A stretch of 33,543 nt of DNA, from contig PWMA01000123.1 in NCBI GenBank assembly GCA_003558335.1, positions 1 through 33,543 of the forward strand, in the 5' to 3' direction. The DNA is from Candidatus Methanofastidiosia archaeon. Lineage in GTDB: Archaea > Methanobacteriota_B > Thermococci > Methanofastidiosales > Methanofastidiosaceae. A program made the translations under genes and the position numbers. Below, piece after piece: positions 24,331 to 33,155 of this stretch. Each line of letters opens with the position of its first letter. Within the stretch, counting starts at the first letter, position 1. Below the pieces are notes generated by a model, which worked only from the letters and a program-made list of their open reading frames with translations, had not been told where the DNA came from and did not search any database.

Positions 24331-25374
24331 TCACATCCTTATCTTCTTTCTATACCTTGCATAACGAGCATAGTCAATTTCTTCTCTTCTTTCAATGTAA
24401 GATTTAACTGATGGTGCATTTGCTCTTCTATCATTTATTTTATCTGTTACTTCGATAGAAAATGAATCACTCCCAGCTCCAGATCCATAAGATGTACAAA
24501 ATATCCTATCTCCCTCCTTAGAAATATCAAGAACTGAGGCAAGACCCAAAAGAGCCGAACCTGCGTAAGTATTACCTATGTAAGGCGATATTAATCCATC
24601 CATAATTTTTTCTTTTGGAAATCCAAGGATTTTTGCGACTTCTAGTGGGAATTTTCTGTTAGGTTGGTGAAATATAGCATAATCATAATCTTCTGGATTT
24701 GTTCCAAGCTCATCCATAAGTGCCTCTGAGCAATTGATCACATGTTTGAAATAGGAAGGTTCTCCAGTGAATCTGTTGCCATGTTTGGGGTAATGCTCAT
24801 GCTGTCTTCTCCAAAAATCAGGAGTATCTGTAACGTATGAAACTGAACTTTCAATAACTGCAAGACTTTCTTTTGAACTTCCAATAATATATCCTGCACC
24901 ACCTGCTGCAGCTGTATACTCAAGAGCATCACTTGGTGACCCTTGAGCAGTATCTACGCCTATCCCAAGGGCATAATTTGCCATTCCTGAACCAACATAT
25001 GCAATACATGCTTGAACTGTTTCGCTACCAGCCTTGCATGCGAACTCCCAGTCTGCAGCATTAACAAAAGGTGTTGCTGCAATTGCCTCTGCAACTATCG
25101 TAGAAGTTGGTTTTACGGCATAAGGTTTAGATTCTGTACCAATCCAGACAGCTTTTAGATCTTTAGGTTCTATACCAGCTCTTTTCAAGGCATTTCTAGC
25201 TATTTCTATAGCTATTGTAACAGAATCCTCATCAGATCCTGGAACTGATTTTTCTCTAATCGGCACAAGATTTGGGTCATTGCCCCACACTCTTGCAATC
25301 TCAGTATTTTGAATTCTATATTTGGGTATATAAACGCCATAACCTACTATACCTACAGATTTATTAGGTTTCAT
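24331..25374 (-). CDS. Hydroxymethylglutaryl-CoA synthase (archaeal)
   Basis: Condenses acetyl-CoA with acetoacetyl-CoA to HMG-CoA. The 347-residue thiolase-fold protein has Glu81 in GTESKPYAVKPT, the acylated Cys113 in EFACKAGSE and His236 in IFHQPNRKFP, plus ISPYIGNTYAGSALLGL near the C-terminus. Length is that of archaeal enzymes (about 345-350). The ATG at 25374 follows GGAGGA at seven bases. It heads the operon with thiolase, DUF35 and reductase, preceded by a TATA box near 25452-25464 and a leader of about 55 bases. Confidence 0.95.
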   Translation of the reverse strand: MKPNKSVGIVGYGVYIPKYRIQNTEIARVWGNDPNLVPIREKSVPGSDEDSVTIAIEIARNALKRAGIEPKDLKAVWIGTESKPYAVKPTSTIVAEAIAATPFVNAADWEFACKAGSETVQACIAYVGSGMANYALGIGVDTAQGSPSDALEYTAAAGGAGYIIGSSKESLAVIESSVSYVTDTPDFWRRQHEHYPKHGNRFTGEPSYFKHVINCSEALMDELGTNPEDYDYAIFHQPNRKFPLEVAKILGFPKEKIMDGLISPYIGNTYAGSALLGLASVLDISKEGDRIFCTSYGSGAGSDSFSIEVTDKINDRRANAPSVKSYIERREEIDYARYARYRKKIRM

Positions 25375-25451
25375 TAAATTCCTCCTTTACAAAGACGACT
25401 TTCTATAGATAAAAGAGATAAACATAATTGCGATATATTAGAAGTAAAATA

Positions 25452-25464
25452 AAATATATATAAA
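25452..25464 (-). promoter_or_regulatory. TATA box of the mevalonate-entry operon
   Basis: On minus, TTTATATATATTT lies in the 132-base gap between mmp3 and HMG-CoA synthase. The predicted start near 25430 gives an untranslated leader of about 55 bases, longer than for most genes here. Confidence 0.55.
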
Positions 25465-25506
25465 TATTTCGGTATTAATGAAATATTCTATCGGCAAAAA
25501 CCGTTA

Positions 25507-27021
25507 TTATTTAATTTCTTTTATGTAGATTGACTTTTCCTTGTTGAGATCAATATTGATATCGCCAAGATCGATTTTACCTATTATATTTGTACCATCA
25601 AATTCTTCACCGGTGGGGCCATATGACTTGTCATCCTTTAGCCTTACTCCTATGAGGCCTTTATGTTGCCTTGACATGTTTGTAACTCCAACGTCTCCTC
25701 TCTTTGATATGTCAATTGGTGTATTTTCAGGTACTAATCCACTTGCTTCAAAAGACCTTCCCTCAAATGCTACAAGAGATACCGTTGGATGTGCAAATTG
25801 TATGTCAAGCTTTCCAATTGGTTTATTAATAAGGCCTGTTATTTTTCTAAAGTATTTTACAGTTTTTGGAGCTTTGTCTTCAAATAGCTCAATTTCAACA
25901 ATATTTTTTTTGTCTATGCCATATATCTTAACATTTTTGTTCTTAACTATGTCTGCTGTAAATGGAGGATCTTGATCTACCACTATCGCCTCATCAGAAG
26001 TATCGCCTTCCCTTTCTTGTTCGATTCCTTCTGCTTTAAGTTTATCTCCAACCTCCTTTTGTGTGAGTCCAAGAAGCATCAGAGTATGTGGGGAAGTCCT
26101 AACTGAAATTTTATCTCCCTTTTTTACCATATCAATTAATTCAGAACCCAACTCTATGATTCCGACAACTGAGTGATTAGGGGTTGTGATTCTTTCTTTT
26201 TTATATATATAGACAGTTCCTTTATCTTTTCCTTCAGTTCTAATAGAAACTGAGTTTTTCTTTCTTAAGTTAGAATTCTCACTTTCTACATCAAAACCTA
26301 TCAATCCTTTTGAAGCTACATAAGATTCAGAAACCTCATCAATAGTTATTTGACCATCTTTAGCAAGAGAAAAAATATGTTCCATCCCCATTGGAGCGAT
26401 CTCATTTAGTTTAATTAAAGCACAAGTAAATATTTTTTCACCATTTTTTGGTTTGTATAATAGATCAGTAGTAGTTTCAAAATCTCTTTCAACGCTAAAA
26501 ACTTCAACAGGCTCTATTGAAACTATTTCATCTCCTTCTTCCATCATGGATAGAACGTGTCGTCCTTGAGTAATCTTTCCAAGAGGGTTATTGGTACCGT
26601 AATCTCCTTTGTGAGTTTTTTGTGAAAGAACTATGTAGGTAGTGTTATTATCGTATCCTGCAAGTATAAAACTAACATCCCATGGATTATATATCTGCTC
26701 TTCTTTAATTGGTTTTAGATTTGTAGGAACTGCACCTATTGCTATAAGTGTTGAAGTCTTCCATCGAACGTTCTTCTTTTCAAAATGCTTTGATATCTCC
26801 TTAAAGAGCTTTCCTTCTTCGGTATCTTTAATTTTTACCACAAAAGAGCCTTTACTTGTCGTTACGAGAAACTCATCAAGGTATGAGGATTTTTCAGTTT
26901 CTTTCTTGATTATGCCAATAGTTGATCCTTTTTGATAAAATATGTTGTTTTCAGAAAAGATTTTTTCTAATGTAACTCCTTCTTTTATCTCAGTTTTATT
27001 GCCATCAACCTCTATATGCAT
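25507..27021 (-). CDS. mmp3: Methanogenesis marker protein 3 (UPF0288 family)
   Basis: This protein of about 504 residues matches the UPF0288/Mmp3 family in length and in segments such as MHIEVDGNKTEIKEG (N-terminal ubiquitin-like stretch), YDNNTTYIVLSQKTHKGDYG, HTLMLLGLTQKEVGDKL and the C-terminal NMSRQHKGLIGVRL...SYGPTGEEFDGTNIIGKI. Family members occur in organisms with methyl-coenzyme M reductase and, as I recall, take part in the ATP-dependent reductase activation complex. The ATG at 27021 follows GAGG by eight bases; ATG 27027, overlapping the upstream stop (ATGA), is an alternative. It is the strongest single pointer to a methanogen. Confidence 0.85.
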   Translation of the reverse strand: MHIEVDGNKTEIKEGVTLEKIFSENNIFYQKGSTIGIIKKETEKSSYLDEFLVTTSKGSFVVKIKDTEEGKLFKEISKHFEKKNVRWKTSTLIAIGAVPTNLKPIKEEQIYNPWDVSFILAGYDNNTTYIVLSQKTHKGDYGTNNPLGKITQGRHVLSMMEEGDEIVSIEPVEVFSVERDFETTTDLLYKPKNGEKIFTCALIKLNEIAPMGMEHIFSLAKDGQITIDEVSESYVASKGLIGFDVESENSNLRKKNSVSIRTEGKDKGTVYIYKKERITTPNHSVVGIIELGSELIDMVKKGDKISVRTSPHTLMLLGLTQKEVGDKLKAEGIEQEREGDTSDEAIVVDQDPPFTADIVKNKNVKIYGIDKKNIVEIELFEDKAPKTVKYFRKITGLINKPIGKLDIQFAHPTVSLVAFEGRSFEASGLVPENTPIDISKRGDVGVTNMSRQHKGLIGVRLKDDKSYGPTGEEFDGTNIIGKIDLGDINIDLNKEKSIYIKEIK

Positions 27022-27023
27022 AT

Positions 27024-29453
27024 TCATACCCTCATCAATACAATGTCTTTAATACTATTATCCTTTTTACCTTTGAATATGTCAAAGACTTCTCGTCTTT
27101 CTCTTCCTTTTGAGTTTTGATAAACAACAAGCCAATAGGGAAGGTAAATCTCTTCACTTTTCCATACTCTAGCATTTCCAAGGTATTCGATCCCTTTCGT
27201 GATATCATTTTTTGTTATAAGTGATTCTATTACTTTCCCCGATAAATCTTTACTCTTAACAGAAAGATCAAGTTTTTTAATTTTTTTATCTTCAAATCCC
27301 TTGACCAATTTGAATTTAATTTTTGGTTTAACATTTATAGTATTTCCATTTTGTTTGCATTCAATAAGATCTTTTGATTCAAGATTTGATAATAATGAGT
27401 GAGTTTTTCTTGTTGTGTGTCCTGTTTCCTTTTTAATCTCTTGCAGCGTTGGATTTTCTCTGTCAAGGAGATACTCCAAAAAGTTTTTTTCATCAGGTTT
27501 GAGCTTATAAATTTCTGAAAATCCTAAAGTCCTTGAAACTTTTCCTTCCCATGTTACAAGCTCCCCTGTAATCCCATCAAAAAAACATGACATGCTTTTG
27601 TAACTGCCTTTCTTTGGCATATAGTCAAAAAATACTCTGATCAACGGGTAGAATATAGGATTTATTTCCTTTACCTCCTCAGAGTGCAATGAAATCTTTT
27701 TTCTATTTTTGATGGCAATCTCTTTTATCTCTTCATAGCTTATTTCGCCCGATATAGCCGGTGCTATCCTTATGCCTCTAAAATCAGGCTCTATAAGATC
27801 TTGATAGTCAGTTTCAAAATTTTCTAAAACTTCAAAATTTTCTATAAACTCTTCATTTTCATCTATTGAAGGTATCTCTATTGGAATTCGTTTTAATACT
27901 GGTTTTGGCTCTACATATTCGGACTCCGTTAAGTCAAATTCCCCTTCTAGTCTCAACTCTTCTACTATATCTTCAAATGAAAAGTTAAGTTTGTATTCCT
28001 CATTTGCTATGTTTACTACTTCTTCCATTTCTATAACAGGTCTCTTCTGACGGTACTTTTCCAAAATAAGATTTTTGACGTTTCTTTTCATAAGATCTGG
28101 GTCAATGTCAAGCATGGGGTGTCTTTCTCTTCCCTCATGTTGACTTATCCTTGGCCGTACAGATATTAAAAATGCTCTTGAAGTCAACTCTTCTTTATCC
28201 CCTATTATAGCACTACCTATAGGAAGTGAACGTATGAATCTAAAATCAGCAAGTTTGTTTGGAATTTCTGAAGGCATTCTTTGTAAAACTGCCTTTATGT
28301 CGTCTTGATAAACTAGCTTGTGACAGATAAGTAGGTCAACTTGGGACAGTATTCTTGAATCAATCGCCGAGGGTTGTTGAGTTGCTAAAACAATAGAGCA
28401 TCCAGGCTGTCTTCCTTGTCTAACATACTCTATAAGGCTATCTGTTGCAGCTGTTGCCCTTCCTCCTCTTGGCACAAGAATATGGGCTTCATCTATCATA
28501 AGCCATGTCACAGGCACATTACCAATTAAATTAATATCGCCCATAGCTTCTTGTCTTGAGATAACCTTCCTTGCGTTTAAGATATTCCTTGAAAGAAGTC
28601 CAACTACAAGAGCTCTGACGTTATCCTCTAAAAAACTAACATCAATCACAGAGACTTGACCTCTTTTTGAAAGATCGTTTAACTTTGTTCCATTCTTATC
28701 AAAAATTCCCCATTGGATTGCCCCTGTAAGTCTTGCTGTTAATGCTCTCCTAGTGTTCTCCTTAAAACCTCCTTCTCTAGAAGATACACTTTCTTCAGTT
28801 TCAATAGTTTTTATCATTTCTTCAATGCCATAGCCATCACCTAGGCCAGAGATAAATTTTCCATCGGTAGTTGTATATCCGTCCCTAGTTTTTTCTATGA
28901 CTCTTTCAATTAAGAGGCCCATAGTATCAAATCTTTCGATATCAAAAGTAAGACACCAATCTTCTACCCTTAATTCTGATGGTTTAATCTTAAAGATATC
29001 ATCCCATGTTTCTTTAGGTGCTTTTTTGACATAACCTTTTGGGATAAAGACTTTAACGTTTTTAATACCTGTGGACCTTAATCCCCATTTCTCAAGTAGT
29101 TCTGCTTCATTTGAGACTTTGTTCTTCTGCTTCATACTCCAAAAAATACCCATGGGATCTATTATTACAATACCTACAGCATCATTTTTTAGAGCCATCT
29201 CTTCAACAATTACTCCAAGCGTGTAGGACTTTCCACTACCTCGCATTCCACATATGAAAATCGCATGAGGACTTATACTGTCAAGAAATAACTTTCTATT
29301 GAAGTGATTTTGCCATTTGTTACTTGATTCATTTATTTTTCCAATATAAAGAGCAGCTTTACTTCCATATTTTTCGAGTATACTCTTTTTTCTACCGACG
29401 TATGATCCTTCTCCATCATGGAGAAGCTCTAAGCTTTCATCAATATCTATCAT
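27024..29453 (-). CDS. HerA/VirB4-type ATPase with C-terminal winged helix
   Basis: This 809-residue protein has a HerA-like core: Walker A ICGMRGSGKSYTLG (about 68-80), DPMGIFWSM after strand 2, Walker B VTWLMIDEAHILVP (about 315-328), and VLATQQPSAIDSRILSQVD with sensor and arginine-finger regions. The C-terminal part has a winged-helix stretch (NFLEYLLDRENPTLQEIKKETGHTTRKTHSLLSNLESKDLI) and a further domain. HerA-type ATPases translocate DNA or act as pumps on other polymers; the substrate here is unknown. Its stop overlaps the mmp3 start. ATG 29453 is used; a GTG two codons earlier is possible. Confidence 0.83.
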   Translation of the reverse strand: MIDIDESLELLHDGEGSYVGRKKSILEKYGSKAALYIGKINESSNKWQNHFNRKLFLDSISPHAIFICGMRGSGKSYTLGVIVEEMALKNDAVGIVIIDPMGIFWSMKQKNKVSNEAELLEKWGLRSTGIKNVKVFIPKGYVKKAPKETWDDIFKIKPSELRVEDWCLTFDIERFDTMGLLIERVIEKTRDGYTTTDGKFISGLGDGYGIEEMIKTIETEESVSSREGGFKENTRRALTARLTGAIQWGIFDKNGTKLNDLSKRGQVSVIDVSFLEDNVRALVVGLLSRNILNARKVISRQEAMGDINLIGNVPVTWLMIDEAHILVPRGGRATAATDSLIEYVRQGRQPGCSIVLATQQPSAIDSRILSQVDLLICHKLVYQDDIKAVLQRMPSEIPNKLADFRFIRSLPIGSAIIGDKEELTSRAFLISVRPRISQHEGRERHPMLDIDPDLMKRNVKNLILEKYRQKRPVIEMEEVVNIANEEYKLNFSFEDIVEELRLEGEFDLTESEYVEPKPVLKRIPIEIPSIDENEEFIENFEVLENFETDYQDLIEPDFRGIRIAPAISGEISYEEIKEIAIKNRKKISLHSEEVKEINPIFYPLIRVFFDYMPKKGSYKSMSCFFDGITGELVTWEGKVSRTLGFSEIYKLKPDEKNFLEYLLDRENPTLQEIKKETGHTTRKTHSLLSNLESKDLIECKQNGNTINVKPKIKFKLVKGFEDKKIKKLDLSVKSKDLSGKVIESLITKNDITKGIEYLGNARVWKSEEIYLPYWLVVYQNSKGRERREVFDIFKGKKDNSIKDIVLMRV

Positions 29454-29463
29454 GTTCACTAAA

Positions 29464-29475
29464 AAGATATAAAAA
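29464..29475 (+). promoter_or_regulatory. TATA box for the TGT-family gene
   Basis: AGATATAAAAAG lies 30-41 bases before the ATG at 29505, predicting an almost leaderless transcript in the short divergent gap with the HerA-like gene. Confidence 0.5.
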
Positions 29476-29504
29476 GGTACATAATTAAAACCTTTTCGGA
29501 TTTC

Positions 29505-30548
29505 ATGGATATAATTTCTAAGATTAAGACGTCTAATGGAACTATAAAAACTCCTGCTCTGTTACCTGTGTGTGCCCTTACCTATGGTGTATGGGATGTA
29601 TTTATTGAAGAAAAAGTAATTCCTCCTTGGAAACTTTCAGAGGCAACTATGTTTTCTTTAGAGTATGTAAGGAACACAAAATATGAGGAAAAAGTTTCAG
29701 ATGGATTTCACAAACTTTTTACAGAAAAAAAACCGATATTTGTTGATTCTGGAGGCTTTCAATCAATGAAAAAAGGAATTGAAAGAGATCCAATTGACGT
29801 TCTTCGATTCCAAGAAAAACTAAAAGCCGATGTAGCCGCAACTTTTGATTATCCAGTGCCTTTGAATATAGATAATTCTGAGTATATTTTGATGCTTGAA
29901 AAGAGCATTAATAGTGCTAATCTTGCATTGCAAAATAAGAAAAGAAAAGAGATGCTCTTATATGCATGTGTTCACGGTTTTTCAGACAAAGAAATAGACT
30001 GGTATTTTTCAAAACTCGATCATGATTTTGATGGTTATGCAATAGGCTCCTTAGTACCAAGAAAAAATGACTATAAATCACTCATCAAAATAATTTATAG
30101 AGCAAAAATGCATACACACAAAAGAGAGAAACCCCTGCATTTATTTGGAGTTACGGGATTTCCAATGTTGTATGCTTTAAGTTTTATGGGAGTTGAAACA
30201 ATGGACTCATGGACATATCTTGTAGCTTCAATTTATAAAGAGTATATTCATCCTGAAACGCTTAAAAGAGTTAGAATGAGAAAAGTTGGCGACATACCTA
30301 AATGCGAATGTTTTGTATGTAGTGAATTTGGCATGGATGACTTTTTAGGTGCTACAAGCGTTCCTCAAGCGTATCTTGCAATTCACAATTTGAATATATT
30401 TATGCGCGAGATGAAACTTATAAATGAGCATGTGAATCGAAATAGTATTGAAGAACTTATTGAAGAAAAAAGTAAAAAAAATCAGAGAATAAAACTAGTC
30501 TATGACTATGCAAAAAACTATCTAAAAAATAATAAAATCATTGAATGA
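29505..30548 (+). CDS. Divergent tRNA-guanine transglycosylase-family protein, catalytic domain only
   Basis: This 347-residue TIM-barrel protein keeps TGT catalytic features: Asp81 in FVDSGGFQS (general base), Asp115 in ATFDYPVPL, a GYAIGSLVP loop, a probable nucleophile Asp234 in VETMDSWTY, and the zinc site CECFVC (Cys265, 267, 270) with His292. TGT enzymes swap guanine for a 7-deazaguanine base in tRNA, or in DNA for the DpdA branch. It lacks the NTYHL-type segment of standard TGTs and the C-terminal PUA part of archaeosine TGT, and is about 150-250 residues shorter than archaeal TgtA. So the substrate is open: a tRNA paralogue, a split enzyme or a DpdA-like protein. Confidence 0.75.
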   Translation: MDIISKIKTSNGTIKTPALLPVCALTYGVWDVFIEEKVIPPWKLSEATMFSLEYVRNTKYEEKVSDGFHKLFTEKKPIFVDSGGFQSMKKGIERDPIDVLRFQEKLKADVAATFDYPVPLNIDNSEYILMLEKSINSANLALQNKKRKEMLLYACVHGFSDKEIDWYFSKLDHDFDGYAIGSLVPRKNDYKSLIKIIYRAKMHTHKREKPLHLFGVTGFPMLYALSFMGVETMDSWTYLVASIYKEYIHPETLKRVRMRKVGDIPKCECFVCSEFGMDDFLGATSVPQAYLAIHNLNIFMREMKLINEHVNRNSIEELIEEKSKKNQRIKLVYDYAKNYLKNNKIIE

Positions 30549-30587
30549 TAATAACAAATATTAATTTATTAATCTAAGGGGAAAATC

Positions 30588-31580
30588 GTGGAAATTAAAG
30601 TTTTGGAAAGTTTAGATAAGCTAAAACTGATGGAAGAAGTATTCAATCAAATGAATGTTTATGTAATGATCTTGGATGATAAAAATAATATACTAATTAT
30701 AAATAACAAAGTTAAAGAAGACTTTGGCAATATTATTGGCAAAAAATGTTATGAGGTCCATCACAAGTCTTCAATTCAACCTGAATTTTGCGCAATGAAT
30801 TTGATAAAAGATGGCAAGCCAGGGAAAGAAACTTTTTTTGATGATGCTGTTACAAATAAGTGGTATGATATAATAGTAAGCAAAGTCATTATTGGGGATA
30901 GTAACTTTTATGTACATTTGATGACTGATGTCAATGAAAGACACCTATCTCAACAGAGAATAGTCGATCTAAATCAAACATTAAGAATTTTAAATAAAAT
31001 TTTAAGACATGATATTCTAAACAATATTTCAGTTGTAATGATGTCTTTAGAACTTATGGAAACAAAGGACTCAGATCTCAAAAATCGAGCTTTTTCTGCA
31101 ATTAATAAAAGCATTGAGCTAGTAGATAAACTGAGAGATCTAGAGTCTGCAATATCTTCTGGTATGGAACTTAAACCATATGATGTTAATCTCATAATAA
31201 CAGAACTTAGTCTAAATTATCCTGAAGTAAGGATTAAAGTTCAAGGTGAGTGCAAAGTTTTAGCCGATGAGGCTTTAATCTCAGTATTTGATAATCTAGT
31301 AAGAAACGCGATACTTCATGGCGAAACTGATCAAATCGATGTTGCAATTGAAAAAATGGACAGTTTCTGTACTATAAGTTTTTCTGATTATGGTAAAGGA
31401 ATACCTCAAGAAATAAGAAAAAATCTATTCCAAGAAGGCATAGCTTATGGTAAAAATAAAGGAATGGGCCTTGGGCTGTATATAGTGCAAAAGACTATTT
31501 CCAGGTACGGTGGGAAGGTCTCATTTGAAGATAATTCTCCCAAAGGTACTACCTTTATTTTGAAGTTAAAAAATGCTTAA
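30588..31580 (+). CDS. Soluble PAS-domain sensor histidine kinase
   Basis: This 330-residue kinase has a PAS domain (about 15-115: FNQMNVYVMILDDKNNILIINN, GKKCYEVHH), an H-box with His141 in LRHDILNNISVV of the archaeal RHDxxN type, an N-box DNLVRNAILHGE, a G1 box SDYGKGIP and a G2 box GMGLGLYIVQ. No membrane helix is present, so it senses a cytoplasmic signal. No receiver-domain partner lies in the window (orphan kinase). The start is GTG at 30588, supported by AAGGGG at about seven bases. Confidence 0.92.
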   Translation: MEIKVLESLDKLKLMEEVFNQMNVYVMILDDKNNILIINNKVKEDFGNIIGKKCYEVHHKSSIQPEFCAMNLIKDGKPGKETFFDDAVTNKWYDIIVSKVIIGDSNFYVHLMTDVNERHLSQQRIVDLNQTLRILNKILRHDILNNISVVMMSLELMETKDSDLKNRAFSAINKSIELVDKLRDLESAISSGMELKPYDVNLIITELSLNYPEVRIKVQGECKVLADEALISVFDNLVRNAILHGETDQIDVAIEKMDSFCTISFSDYGKGIPQEIRKNLFQEGIAYGKNKGMGLGLYIVQKTISRYGGKVSFEDNSPKGTTFILKLKNA

Positions 31581-31605
31581 CTATCTAAAATAAATAATAA
31601 TACTT

Positions 31606-31872
31606 TTATTTATTGTCATCTAAATATCTATAATGTTGGACTCCAAGAACTTCTTCAAAATGCTCAGGCAAAACTACCCACTCAGGATCTTCAATTATGT
31701 ATTCAACAGGAAAATGAGTGTGACGAGTTTTAATGTAACACCAAAGTATATCATCTTCGATTAGATATTCGTACCCTTCAGAGCTATCAGCGAAAAAAGG
31801 GATAGTGTTTGTATAATTTACAGCCAAAATTATAATTACAGCCATCATCAATAAGCTAAATAACTTTTTCAT
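31606..31872 (-). CDS. Small secreted or membrane-anchored protein, unknown
   Basis: This 88-residue product begins MKKLFSLLMMAVIIILAV, a lysine-headed hydrophobic segment typical of a signal peptide or N-terminal anchor. About 65 acidic, aromatic residues follow (EYLIEDDILWCYIKTRHTHF, WVVLPEHFEEV), so the mature part would be outside the membrane. The ATG at 31872 is chosen because GGTGA lies six bases before it. The family is not recognised. Confidence 0.65.
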   Translation of the reverse strand: MKKLFSLLMMAVIIILAVNYTNTIPFFADSSEGYEYLIEDDILWCYIKTRHTHFPVEYIIEDPEWVVLPEHFEEVLGVQHYRYLDDNK

Positions 31873-31966
31873 AAAAATCACCATTTTTAGTTTTCTCGTA
31901 AAAAATTAAATAGTTCATCAGATTAACCTCACATTAGATAATCAAAAAAATATATAGTCATTCTGC

Positions 31967-32001
31967 ACCAAAGAGATTATACAAAGTAACGTACCTTTGG
32001 T
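31967..32001. promoter_or_regulatory. Inverted repeat upstream of the winged-helix/membrane pair
   Basis: ACCAAAG (31967-31973) and CTTTGGT (31995-32001) form a 7-base inverted repeat with 21 bases between. A TATA-like CACTTATAAGG follows at about 32040-32050. It might be an operator for the winged-helix protein encoded at 32084, but it is short enough to be chance. Confidence 0.3.
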
Positions 32002-32083
32002 ATATTATATTTTTAAATAATCTAAACAATACAATATATCACTTATAAGGACCTAGTTGTAATCTAGATTGTCTCTTCGATGA

Positions 32084-32392
32084 ATGGTTGATCTAATGAG
32101 TATTAATTACAGAAGTAGCAACAGGATAATTCTACAAATTCTCGAGTGTATACTTAAGAAAAAAACATCTCAAAGAAGAGTCTTAAAAACACATATAATA
32201 CAGTATGCAAATCTAAAAACAACAACTGCGGAGAAATATCTTAATTCGCTTGAAAATGCTGAATATATAAAAAGAATTGAAGCTACTTGGGGTAAAAGAT
32301 ACGTAATATTTTATGATATTACTGAAAAAGGCATTGAAAGATATAGGTGGTTTTCAAAACTTGATGAGGAGTTGGATGATTTAAATGAATGA
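32084..32392 (+). CDS. Winged-helix transcriptional regulator (archaeal PF14947-type)
   Basis: This 102-residue single-domain protein reads RSSNRIILQILECILKKKTSQRRVLKTHIIQYANL (helices 1-2), TTTAEKYLNSLENAEYIKR (recognition helix) and KRYVIFYDITEKGIERYRWF (wing plus final helix). This is the common archaeal small wHTH pattern with an LT/IT-x-KG motif. ATG 32084 is used; ATG 32096 is also possible. Its 3' end overlaps the next gene, a membrane protein. Such pairs often regulate themselves or sense a membrane signal, which is inference. Confidence 0.82.
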   Translation: MVDLMSINYRSSNRIILQILECILKKKTSQRRVLKTHIIQYANLKTTTAEKYLNSLENAEYIKRIEATWGKRYVIFYDITEKGIERYRWFSKLDEELDDLNE

Positions 32393-32771
32393 AGGACATA
32401 TTAATCTATTGTATGATTTAGTAGAATATATGGAAAGAGAAAGAAGGAGGCTATTTATTGCCACAGTTATTGTACTTTTAGTTGTTCCGCTGGCACTCGT
32501 TTTAAATATTATAGGTTTTTTTTCAATTACTCGATGGATACTAATTACAGATGCAGATTTTATTGGAACTCTATTTAGGGGAGGAAGATCATTTTTCTCA
32601 ATTTACTTCGTGGTAACTTTAAACACAATTACTAGCATCGCTCTTGTATTTCTTGGAATAAAGAATCTTTTATTCCTTAAAGCATGGGATAAAAAACTTA
32701 ACAAAATTAAAAAGATAGAAAAGAAAATTCACGATGAAGTTTTTAAAGATAAAGGATTAATTGAAAACTAA
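32385..32771 (+). CDS. Two-helix membrane protein paired with the winged-helix gene
   Basis: This 128-residue protein has an amphipathic charged N-terminus (LVEYMERERRR), one hydrophobic helix at about 23-47 (LFIATVIVLLVVPLALVLNIIGFF), a loop with RGGRSFF, a second helix at about 71-95 (IYFVVTLNTITSIALVFLGIKNLLFL) and a lysine-rich cytoplasmic tail. The ATG at 32385 overlaps the upstream stop region by eight bases, so translation is probably coupled. The family is not recognised. Together the two genes look like a regulator plus membrane partner. Confidence 0.75.
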   Translation: MNEGHINLLYDLVEYMERERRRLFIATVIVLLVVPLALVLNIIGFFSITRWILITDADFIGTLFRGGRSFFSIYFVVTLNTITSIALVFLGIKNLLFLKAWDKKLNKIKKIEKKIHDEVFKDKGLIEN

Positions 32772-32876
32772 TAAGATATACAAAATTTATAACTTTATAT
32801 AATTGAAGCTAGTGTTAATTCCAATAAATAGAATTTAGCATTGTAATGTATTTTTCTTATCCTCTAATCCAAACAA

Positions 32877-33155
32877 TTAAGATTTAACTTCTTCCATCAT
32901 GCTTTCTATATGATTTCTTAAAGTGTCTATAACTTTTTTTCTTAAAAAGATACAATCTTTTGAAGCCTCTTTTTTGATGTTCATTAGATCTTCTTGAGTT
33001 TCTTCTTTTTTATTTTCTAATTTTTCAGAGATCTTTTTTAAATCATTATTTAGTTCTGAAACATCTACCCCTTGATCTTCAAGTTTTTTTATTGATAGCT
33101 CTAGTTGGGATAGCGTTTCTCGAATATCATCTAAGTTTGAATTTTTTGTTTCCAT
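32877..33155 (-). CDS. Small coiled-coil protein, unknown
   Basis: This 92-residue highly charged protein is predicted almost wholly helical, with heptad-like spacing (IRETLSQLELSIKKLEDQG, LNNDLKKISEKLENKKEE). It has one cysteine (CIFLRKK) and no membrane segment. Start ATG 33155 and stop at 32877 are clear. No function can be assigned. It lies between convergent gene groups with about 105-120 bases of AT-rich spacer on each side. Confidence 0.6.
   Translation of the reverse strand: METKNSNLDDIRETLSQLELSIKKLEDQGVDVSELNNDLKKISEKLENKKEETQEDLMNIKKEASKDCIFLRKKVIDTLRNHIESMMEEVKS

Noticed and set aside
25493..25504. CGG/CCG inverted repeat after mmp3 as a terminator
   Set aside because: The stem is only three base pairs and no T-run follows on the transcribed strand.
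25541..25975. Plus-strand 144-codon open frame inside mmp3
   Set aside because: It is antisense to a conserved gene, with low-complexity Ser/Pro/Phe composition typical of shadow frames.
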